Source of the DNA: Gammaproteobacteria bacterium
Lineage (GTDB): Bacteria > Pseudomonadota > Gammaproteobacteria > SG8-11
NCBI GenBank assembly: GCA_016200445.1
Contig: JACQEQ010000144.1
Span: 1 to 12,382, forward strand
Direction of reading: 5' to 3'
Length of the DNA: 12,382 nucleotides
Shown here: positions 1 to 5,997 of the stretch, piece after piece
Position numbering within the stretch: the first letter of the stretch is position 1
Layout: each line of letters starts with the position of its first letter
Program-made: the position numbers and the translations under genes
Notes under the pieces: generated by a model
Database searches by the model: none
What the model saw: the letters and a program-made list of their open reading frames with translations, nothing else
Told to the model about the DNA's origin: nothing

Positions 1-2
1 AT

Positions 3-89
3 CATTTGAGTGACAATGACGCTGCCGCTGCACTCCAGCAGGCGAAACAATTACTCTTTCAAACAATCCATGAACAACAGGTCGCCTGA
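3..89 (+). CDS. C-terminal end of an unidentified protein (partial)
   Basis: An open frame enters from the left edge of the window and ends at TGA 87-89, giving 28 visible residues. The tail is rich in Ala, Gln and Leu (it contains AAAALQQAKQLLFQ) and would form an amphipathic helix, which is normal for a protein C-terminus. It converges on xfp, whose stop lies only 10 bases away on the other strand. The family cannot be recognised from so short a piece. It could be a chance open frame, but the clean ending just before the convergent gene argues for a real gene. Confidence 0.5.
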   Translation, partial: HLSDNDAAAALQQAKQLLFQTIHEQQVA

Positions 90-118
90 ACCAGATTCTT
101 ATACCCCACCGTTCAGGC
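84..118. terminator. Inverted repeat between convergent gene ends
   Basis: GCCTGAAC (84-91) is perfectly complementary to GTTCAGGC (111-118), with a 19-base loop. It spans the stop codons of both convergent genes. No T-run follows on either strand, so it is not a classical intrinsic terminator. A role in ending transcription from both sides is inferred from position only. Confidence 0.3.
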
Positions 119-2522
119 TCATCCTTGCACTGGAATAGACTCGCCAACGCCACTCCCGAATCTCCGGCATATCCTGCCCGTAGGTCGTGATGTACTCACG
201 ATGCTCCACCAGTTTGTCGCGGATGAATTGTTTTACGTGCGCCTGGTGGTAGCCAAGCTCCGGCACCCGGTCGATGACGTCGTTGACCAGATGAAAGCGG
301 TCCAGGTCGTTGCGCACGCACATGTCGAACGGCGTGGTGGTGCTGCCTTCCTCTTTGTAGCCGCGCACGTGCAAGTTTTTATGATTGGTGCGGCGATACG
401 CCAACCGGTGGATCAGCCACGGATAGCCGTGGTACGCGAAAATGATCGGCTTGTCGGTGGTAAATAACGCATCGAACTCTTGGTCAGCCAAGCCGTGTGG
501 ATGTTCTTCCTTGGGCTGCAAGGTCATCAGGTCCACCACGTTGACCACGCGCATTTTCAACGCCGGAATATGCTCGCGCAGCAACTTCACCGCCGCGAGC
601 GTTTCGAGCGTCGGCACATCGCCCGCGCAGGCCAGCACCACGTCCGGCTCGCCGTCGGCGTCGTTGCTCGCCCACTCGAAAATGCCAACACCGGTACTGC
701 AATGCTTCACCGCCGCGTCCATGCTCAGCCATTGCGCCTGCATATTCTTGCCCGCGACGATCACGTTGACGAGATCGCGCGAACGAAAACATTGGTCCGC
801 CACGCACAGCAGCGTGTTTGCATCCGGCGGCAGATACACGCGAATCACGTCCGCTTTTTTGTTGATCACGTGGTCGATGAAGCCGGGGTCCTGATGCGAA
901 AAGCCGTTGTGGTCCTGTCGCCACACGTGCGAGGTGAGTAGATAATTCAGTGACGCGATCGGCTGGCGCCACGGAATGTCCTTGCATACCTTCAACCATT
1001 TGGCGTGCTGGTTGAACATCGAATCGATGATGTGAATGAACGCTTCGTAACAGGAAAATAAACCGTGGCGACCGGTCAGCAGATAACCTTCCAGCCAACC
1101 CTGGCAGGTATGCTCGCTGAGAATTTCCATCACGCGCCCGTCGGGCGCGAGGTGATCGTCTTCCGGCAAACGTTGCGCCATCCACGCGCGATGGGTCACC
1201 TCGAAGAGCGCGCCCAAACGGTTCGATGCGGTTTCGTCCGGACCCATCACGCGAAAGTTGCTGGTCTCGATATTGAGCTTCATCACATCGCGCACGTAGT
1301 CGCCCAGCACCCGCGTCGCCTCGGCTTCCACGTCGCCGGGCTGCGTGACCGCAACCGCGTAGGCGCGAAAATCCGGCAAGCGCAAATCCTTCAGCAACAC
1401 GCCGCCATTGGCATGCGGATTGGCGCTCATGCGCCGCGTGCCCTGCGGCGCGAGCGCCTGCAACTCCGGCCGCAGCGCGCCGCTGGCGTCGAATAATTCT
1501 TCGGCACGATAACTCTTCAGCCACTGTTCCAGCAGCTTTAAATGCTGCGGCTGTTCCGCCAGTTCGCCGAACGGCACCTGATGCGAGCGCCAATAGCCTT
1601 CGGTTTTTTTACCGTCGACTTCCTTCGGCCCGGTCCAGCCTTTGGGCGAACGCAGCACAATCATCGGCCAGCGCGGCCGCTCGGTCACGCCCTCGCTGCG
1701 TGCGCGGCGTTGAATGGTTTTGATGTCGGCCGTCGCCGCATCCAGCGTCGCCGCCATCAATTGATGCATGTGTAGCGGTTCGGCGCCTTCGACGAAATAC
1801 GGCTGATAGCCATAGCCGATCAGCAGGCTTTCCAGCTCGTCGTGCGGAATGCGCGCCAGCACCGTCGGGTTGGCGATCTTGTAACCGTTCAGGTGCAGAA
1901 TCGGCAGCACCGCGCCGTCGGTTTTCGGATTCAGAAACTTATTGGAATGCCACGCCGTCGCCAGGGGCCCGGTCTCGGCTTCACCGTCGCCGACCACGCA
2001 CGCGACGATCAGCTCCGGATTATCGAACGCCGCGCCGAACGCATGCGACAGCGCGTAACCCAGCTCGCCGCCCTCGTGGATCGAGCCCGGCGTTTCCGGC
2101 GCCACATGGCTGGGAATGCCGCCGGGAAATGAAAATTGTTTGAACAGCCGCTGCATGCCTTCGAGGTTTTGTGGCACACCCGAATACACCTCGCTGTAGG
2201 TCCCTTCCAACCAGGTGTTGGCCACCAGACCCGGCCCGCCGTGACCCGGACCAGCGACATACAGCACGCTCAAATCTTGCGCCTGGATGACGCGATTCAG
2301 ATGCGCGTAAATAAAGTTAAGACCTGGCGTGGTACCCCAATGCCCGAGCAAGCGCGGCTTCACATGCGCAAGCGTCAGCGGCTCCCGTAGCAACGGGTTT
2401 GCGAGCAGATAGATTTGCCCGACGGATAAATAATTCGCCGCGCGCCAGTAGGCGTCGATCAGACGCAATTGCTCGGTATTGAGTGGCTGTGTCGCGACAT
2501 CGGATGTTTTCGTCGGCTGCAT
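99..2522 (-). CDS. xfp: Xylulose-5-phosphate/fructose-6-phosphate phosphoketolase
   Basis: This thiamine-diphosphate enzyme of the cytoplasm cleaves fructose-6-P (or xylulose-5-P) with phosphate to acetyl phosphate plus erythrose-4-P (or glyceraldehyde-3-P). The protein has 807 residues, the usual family length, with no visible gap. Seen in the sequence: YLSVGQIYL near residue 31, GHWGT (60-64), GPGHGGPG (91-98), SHVAPETPGS (from 138), the ThDP/Mg motif GDGEAETGPLATAW starting at 178, GPDETASNRLG mid-protein, and HNGFSHQDPG in the C-terminal half. The His residues in GHWGT, GPGHGG, SHVAPE and HQDPG match the conserved phosphoketolase active-site histidines. I chose ATG 2522 because GAGGGG lies 7 bases upstream; the frame stays open 12 codons further, but those codons read into a REP-like hairpin. 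Its partner ackA lies 5 kb upstream on the same strand, past glgP and the accessory segment. Confidence 0.97.
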   Translation of the reverse strand: MQPTKTSDVATQPLNTEQLRLIDAYWRAANYLSVGQIYLLANPLLREPLTLAHVKPRLLGHWGTTPGLNFIYAHLNRVIQAQDLSVLYVAGPGHGGPGLVANTWLEGTYSEVYSGVPQNLEGMQRLFKQFSFPGGIPSHVAPETPGSIHEGGELGYALSHAFGAAFDNPELIVACVVGDGEAETGPLATAWHSNKFLNPKTDGAVLPILHLNGYKIANPTVLARIPHDELESLLIGYGYQPYFVEGAEPLHMHQLMAATLDAATADIKTIQRRARSEGVTERPRWPMIVLRSPKGWTGPKEVDGKKTEGYWRSHQVPFGELAEQPQHLKLLEQWLKSYRAEELFDASGALRPELQALAPQGTRRMSANPHANGGVLLKDLRLPDFRAYAVAVTQPGDVEAEATRVLGDYVRDVMKLNIETSNFRVMGPDETASNRLGALFEVTHRAWMAQRLPEDDHLAPDGRVMEILSEHTCQGWLEGYLLTGRHGLFSCYEAFIHIIDSMFNQHAKWLKVCKDIPWRQPIASLNYLLTSHVWRQDHNGFSHQDPGFIDHVINKKADVIRVYLPPDANTLLCVADQCFRSRDLVNVIVAGKNMQAQWLSMDAAVKHCSTGVGIFEWASNDADGEPDVVLACAGDVPTLETLAAVKLLREHIPALKMRVVNVVDLMTLQPKEEHPHGLADQEFDALFTTDKPIIFAYHGYPWLIHRLAYRRTNHKNLHVRGYKEEGSTTTPFDMCVRNDLDRFHLVNDVIDRVPELGYHQAHVKQFIRDKLVEHREYITTYGQDMPEIREWRWRVYSSARMSLNGGV

Positions 2523-2538
2523 GCAATTTCCCCTCGTC

Positions 2539-2588
2539 GTAGGGTGGGCACCGCCCACCTGGGTGTCGGTGAGCAGTGCCCACCCTAC
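2539..2588. repeat. Pair of inverted REP-like hairpins with GTAG heads
   Basis: The left unit reads GTAG, then stem GGTGGGC (2543-2549), loop ACC, stem GCCCACC (2553-2559). After an 8-base spacer the mirror unit reads GGTGAGC (2568-2574), loop AGT, GCCCACC (2578-2584), CTAC (2585-2588). The outer 12 bases on each side (2539-2550 and 2577-2588) are perfect inverted repeats. A GTAG tetranucleotide before a small hairpin is the hallmark of REP elements mobilised by REP-associated tyrosine transposases (RAYTs), and two inverted units form a BIME-like structure. It sits between the decayed glgP tail and the xfp start codon, so it lies in the xfp leader or promoter region. The CTAC end overlaps the stop codon of the glgP fragment. 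Confidence 0.75.
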
Positions 2589-2662
2589 TTGAAATACGCC
2601 TTAGCCACTTATTGGTTCAACATGCACCCGGCATTGAAGAACGAGCCGTTGAACGCAATGGC
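2586..2662 (-). pseudogene. Decayed duplicate of the 3' end of glgP
   Basis: These 77 bases match the last codons and stop of the glgP in this window (5999-6075) at 67 of 77 positions by my alignment, in the same orientation and without gaps. The minus-strand reading is AIAFNGSFFNAGCMLNQ, a TAA stop, then VAKAYFK and a TAG stop. The intact glgP ends AIALNGSFFNTERMLNQYVTKAYFK. The Tyr codon has therefore become TAA. Homology stops abruptly at 2662, eight bases before the stop of the DUF2971 gene. Only about 25 codons remain. It is either a displaced original 3' end left by an insertion or the remnant of a second glgP copy. Confidence 0.88.
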
Positions 2663-2669
2663 CTCTAAT

Positions 2670-3455
2670 TTATCCCTCAATCTCAATACACAACTTCGGC
2701 AAAGAATAAAGTTTTGAATGACGCGTTGGGACGTTCACGCCCAACATGCCCAATTGATCCCGGTAGACGTCGAATCTGTACTCTGGAATCCTTGGGTCAA
2801 ACACTATCTCGTGAATGAGTTGGAACGGATCAACCGACACAACACACTGCGGCTCGTACTGAGGCACCGTCTGCAGGGGATCGCGGAGAAGCAAACGCAC
2901 CTCGCTCTCGTGCATGAATTCCGTTCTTTTGATAAGAAGCCATTCCGCAGCAGCCCTCCCGTCGGCACTCAGTATCACGCGTGTGGCATTCTGTGAATAC
3001 CCAATAAAGTCTACAATCTCTTCGACGGTCTTATATTTCACCTTACCTAGAAAAACGTTTGTTGATGTCGCTCTATCAGGGGCAAGGCGGATGGAGTCAA
3101 ATAGACTAGAGACTGTTGTGGCTATGCGTACACCGTTCGAATTTGGCGAGTAGATCCGCCACGTTGCGTCCGTTTCCTGGGGGTTGTCAGACCAACACTG
3201 TCCGAAGAATATGTCCAGAACCCCCCGTATGCCTACCTCTTCACCACTGGACTTAAGTATGGTCTTTACTTTTAGCAGGACGTTCTCGAAGGGGTCGTCC
3301 CATTTGCTGGGGCGTCTTAAGATCAATCTCCGGTGTTTGAAGATATCCAGAAGGAAGTTGAAATCGAGGACTCGGAAGATCGGCACGTCTTCGGCTGAGA
3401 GATTGATAATCGCATCGCCGGAGGTTCTATCGGCCTTATCCATGTTTGATCCCAT
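2670..3455 (-). CDS. DUF2971 family protein
   Basis: A predicted cytoplasmic protein of 261 residues. Family signatures visible are FRVLDFNFLLDIFKHRRLIL (28-47), WDDPFEN (52-58), FGQCWS (84-89), TWRIYS (98-103), GVRI (108-111) and KRTEFMHESEVRLL (176-189), in the order typical of DUF2971 (PF11185). The biochemical function is unknown. Members are common as isolated accessory genes in variable regions. There are no signal peptide or membrane segments. The start is uncertain: the first ATG (3455) has no Shine-Dalgarno, while the ATG at 3443 has GGGA six bases upstream and would give 257 residues. Its base composition looks more AT-rich than the flanking metabolic genes, consistent with transfer. 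It is the first gene inside the segment flanked by glgP 3'-end repeats, and its stop is 8 bases from the glgP remnant. Confidence 0.8.
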   Translation of the reverse strand: MGSNMDKADRTSGDAIINLSAEDVPIFRVLDFNFLLDIFKHRRLILRRPSKWDDPFENVLLKVKTILKSSGEEVGIRGVLDIFFGQCWSDNPQETDATWRIYSPNSNGVRIATTVSSLFDSIRLAPDRATSTNVFLGKVKYKTVEEIVDFIGYSQNATRVILSADGRAAAEWLLIKRTEFMHESEVRLLLRDPLQTVPQYEPQCVVSVDPFQLIHEIVFDPRIPEYRFDVYRDQLGMLGVNVPTRHSKLYSLPKLCIEIEG

Positions 3456-3782
3456 GTACGACCGAACTAAAAGTAAATACCCGAAAAAGCGTTTAACACT
3501 GCGACCGTCTGATGCAATAAAATCACTTGCTCAGTCATGACGCCTTCCTCATCACCGCAGTTCACGCCTACCCCGCATCACTACGCCAACTCCACCGCGC
3601 CAGATCATTACATCGCCTGCGTGTTTATTGGATCAATGGCGAGCACTGAGTATAGCCAATGAATTACGGTTGCACTTTGCGCCCACAGCCCTGCAAAACC
3701 CTGCGCGGCCGTGGCAGCGTCACATGACATTTTCTCCCCTCCTCATTTTCGAGGAGGGGTGCCCCGTAGGGGTGGTGTGGTT
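3456..3782. other. Non-coding gap upstream of the DUF2971 gene
   Basis: This 327-base gap lies between the DUF2971 start and the end of the HigA-like pseudogene. It must hold the promoter for the DUF2971 gene, but no convincing -35/-10 pair is visible. A 37-codon open stretch on the plus strand (3539-3649) reads DAFLITAVHAYPASLRQLHR at its start and faintly resembles the N-terminus of some glycosyltransferases; it is too short to call. The right end carries the hairpin repeat at 3736-3772. Confidence 0.5.
3736..3772. repeat. Double hairpin, CCCCTCCTC/GAGGAGGGG type
   Basis: CCCCTCCTC (3736-3744) pairs perfectly with GAGGAGGGG (3751-3759) around a 6-base loop. A second small hairpin follows: CCCC (3762-3765), GTA, GGGG (3769-3772). 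The unit resembles dispersed intergenic repeats common in many proteobacteria. It lies just downstream of the HigA-like pseudogene, so it could protect or end that transcript. No T-run follows on the minus strand, so it is not a standard terminator. Confidence 0.6.
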
Positions 3783-4107
3783 CTAAGCCGCCTCTTTCAC
3801 CGCCTTCACTTGCAGATGAATATGCTCGGCGTCCTGCAGCACTTTAATTATCGCGAACAGGCTCCCTGCGGTGGGGTTGCCGCTGGGGCCTAGCATGCGT
3901 TGCAAACTCTTGCTGGGTTTACCGGTTTTTTTCGCCAGCACGTCGAAGGTCACGGTGGCGTTCACGTAATCCCGCAACATCGCCCGGCCTGCGTCGAGAT
4001 CGCCGCTCAACAATGCGTTGATGGCCTCGGTCAGCATGGCGGAGCGAAACCGTGTGTCGCGCTGCGCGCGCTAAAACGGTTGCGCGAAAGGTGCGTGTGA
4101 TCGGCAT
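3783..4107 (-). pseudogene. HigA-like antitoxin/regulator, broken by a frameshift
   Basis: Two overlapping frames together spell one small addiction-module antidote/HTH regulator. The N-terminal part, from ATG 4107, reads MPITRTFRATVLARAARHT, the usual start of the family. The rest, in another frame, reads FRSAMLTEAINALLSGDLDAG, then an HTH region (TFDVLAKKTGKPSKSLQRML) and GNPTAGSLFAIIKVLQ, ending at 3783. The switch needs one extra or two missing bases near 4046-4058. AAAGGAG lies 8 bases before ATG 4107, while the downstream ATG (4037) has no ribosome-binding site, so the native start belongs to the broken N-terminal piece. No HigB/RelE-type toxin is visible next to it. The function of the intact family is DNA binding and autoregulation of toxin-antitoxin operons. 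A sequencing error is possible. Confidence 0.8.
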
Positions 4108-4166
4108 GTCGATTACTCCTTTGCGCCGAGGTCGACGCGGTTTGCAAATGAATCACTGTGACACGA

Positions 4167-4454
4167 TCAATCGAGCAAAAATTTCAGCCGCTCATCGGCT
4201 TTTGCAGCCGTGATTTCCAGGATTTCCGCACTCACAATATTTTCAGCAACGAACGGATCAAGTTTTACCCGGCTTTGCAGTTCCTGCAACGAAGTATTGT
4301 GTGCCACGATCCCACCGCCCAATTTGGGCTGAAGACTTCCGGCCAACAAAAACACACCATCATCAAAACCGCTCTTGATCCAGGCGTTGTGGCCGTCCAT
4401 GAATTGGCTGGCGTTAGTTTTGTTAGCAGAAAATTTTAGCAGTACGACAAACAT
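4167..4454 (-). CDS. YCII-domain (YciI-like) protein
   Basis: A small cytoplasmic protein of 95 residues, the usual length for the YCII family (PF03795, ferredoxin-like dimeric alpha/beta fold). Visible features are the strand MFVVLLKFSANK, the helix with the conserved His (MDGHNAWIKSGFDDGVFLLAG, H at residue 22), a Gly-rich GGGIVAHN turn, and the C-terminal DPFVAENIV...ILEI pattern typical of the family. The His and an Asp are proposed catalytic residues in relatives, but the reaction is unknown for most members. GGAGGA sits 7 bases upstream of ATG 4454. A possible promoter on the minus strand has TTGCAG and TAAATT separated by 16 bases. It ends 59 bases upstream of the broken HigA-like gene and could be cotranscribed with it. 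Confidence 0.85.
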   Translation of the reverse strand: MFVVLLKFSANKTNASQFMDGHNAWIKSGFDDGVFLLAGSLQPKLGGGIVAHNTSLQELQSRVKLDPFVAENIVSAEILEITAAKADERLKFLLD

Positions 4455-4759
4455 TGCAGTGTCCTCCGGTTGAGCTGTGCAGCCAAATTTAGCACCCGCG
4501 TAACACGCTGCAAACTACGCCCCGTTGCATCACCGTAGAATCCAACGTGTAGTGCACGCAATCAATGAGCAACGTGTTTTAGCGCACTGAGCAGATTTTG
4601 AATTTGGATTTTCATATCGCTTTAAGACCCTGCGTCAATCATGAGCACCATTCTAAAATTGGACGCGCTGGTTTTCATTATGCACAACCAACACATCACA
4701 GACTTTCTGTAAAATATCGTCCTATGGCCCCTTCACGACTCTGCCTAAGGATTACGCAA
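4455..4759. other. Divergent intergenic region between YCII and catalase-like genes
   Basis: About 305 bases between the minus-strand YCII start and the plus-strand catalase-like start. It must hold both promoters. On the minus strand TTGCAG-16-TAAATT is the best candidate for the YCII gene. On the plus strand a -10-like TAAAAT (4710-4715) lies 50 bases before the catalase-like start without a convincing -35. No RNA gene, repeat or further reading frame is evident. The region is AT-richer than its surroundings. Confidence 0.45.
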
Positions 4760-5920
4760 TTGAAGCTCACTAACAGGTTCAAAAATATTACCGCCGCCGT
4801 GTGCGGCCTCGCGCTAACGGTAGCGTTTGCGCTGACGAGCTATGCTCAGCCGGCCCCGAATGCGGTCGCTGGTCCGGCTACGCCGCTGGGCCTTGGCGAA
4901 GAAATGGAAGAGCCTGGCGAAGCGGCGCTCATCGCGTCGATTACCCAACAGACGCTCGCGCGGCTGAAGCTGCAATATCCCGCCGGGAAAGGTTTGGTGT
5001 TGCGCGACGTGCATCCAAAAACCCACGGGCTGGTGCGCGCGCAATTCATTGTGGTGGACAGCATTCCGCTGGAACTTCAGCACGGCGTGTTCGCGCAGGC
5101 GCGCAAGTTCGATGCCTTGATCCGCTTTTCCGCCGACGGTGTTGCGGTGCTACCCGACACTGTGGAGCAGGCGCGCGGCATGGCGATCAAGCTACTCGGC
5201 GTGGGGGGCGATAAACTTCTCGACGACGAACGGAACGCGCAAACGCAAGACTTTGTGATGATCAATTTCCCGGTATTTTTTTCGCGTAACCTGAAAGATT
5301 ACGAGGAACTGCACCGGGCGTTAGCTGCGGGCACAGCCGCTGATTTCTTCAGCACCCGGCCCGTCGAAAAGAAGGCTTTTTACGAGATAAATCACTAACC
5401 TTTCTACAACCCGCTGCAGGTGCCGTACTGGAGTGAAACGCCCTATAAATTAGGCGCGAATGCCATCAAGTTTTCGGCGCGCCCCATCACCACGCAAGCC
5501 AATGTCAAGCCTGCGGTCACCGGTCCGGATTATCTGTGTGAGGTCATGGTCAAGCAGATCGGCAGCGAAGACGTCTACTTCGAATTCCTGATCCAGGTGC
5601 AGAACGATCCGGTGAAAATGCCGGTGGAGGATTCGGTGGTTGACTGGGACGAGGAGATTGCTCCGTTCCAGCGCGTCGCCCTGATACGCATTCCAAAGCA
5701 AGACATTTCAGATCCCGTGAACCTGGACATTGCCGAGCAATTGTCGTTCACGCCGTGGCATGCGCTACCGGAGCATCGGCCGCTAGGTTCCATCAACCGT
5801 GCGCGTCGCGTGATCTACCAAACTCTGTCTGAGTTTCGTCACAGCATGAACGGCACGGCGCGCCGTGAGCCAACCGAGTACGGAAGTTATTGGCGACATG
5901 AAGGCGGCGATGACGACTGA
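4760..5920 (+). pseudogene. Exported catalase-like haem protein (y4iL type), interrupted by an in-frame stop
   Basis: One reading frame encodes the whole protein but contains TAA at 5396-5398, leaving 212 codons before and 173 after, both in the same frame. The start is probably TTG 4760, with AAGGA eight bases upstream. It gives a clean Sec signal peptide: K and R near the N-terminus, the hydrophobic stretch ITAAVCGLALTVAFAL, and cleavage after SYA, so the product is likely periplasmic. The first half shows HPKTHG (85-90), ALIRFSADG, RGMAIKL and QDFVMINFPVFF, as in catalase-like proteins of the SrpA/y4iL group. The second half shows NPLQVPYWSETPYKLG and RARRVIYQTLSEFRH, where the Tyr is the likely haem ligand. 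The stop would remove that ligand. Family members bind haem and act on peroxides or organic substrates, but this one is untested. Only readthrough or a sequence error would leave a full product. Confidence 0.85.
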
Positions 5921-5997
5921 TTCGGAAGCACGGGCAAACAGGTGCGTTACTCCACCAAATTAACGGCATTGAACGGGACGTTTGGTCGGCACCGTCC

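Noticed and set aside
484..1593. Long open frame (369 codons) on the minus strand inside xfp, in another frame
   Set aside because: Arg/Ala-rich translation typical of a GC-rich shadow frame. The overlapping phosphoketolase is complete and conserved throughout.
3539..3649. Possible remnant of a glycosyltransferase N-terminus (reads DAFLITAVHAYP...)
   Set aside because: Only 37 codons, no clear start codon, and the resemblance fades after about ten residues. It may be chance.
3736..3759. Hairpin as an intrinsic terminator of the HigA-like gene
   Set aside because: No U-run follows the stem on the minus strand, so I list it as a repeat instead.
4598..4759. Upstream extension of the catalase-like gene to an ATG at 4598
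   Set aside because: It would put 54 residues before a good signal peptide. TTG 4760 has AAGGA at the right distance and starts the signal peptide cleanly.
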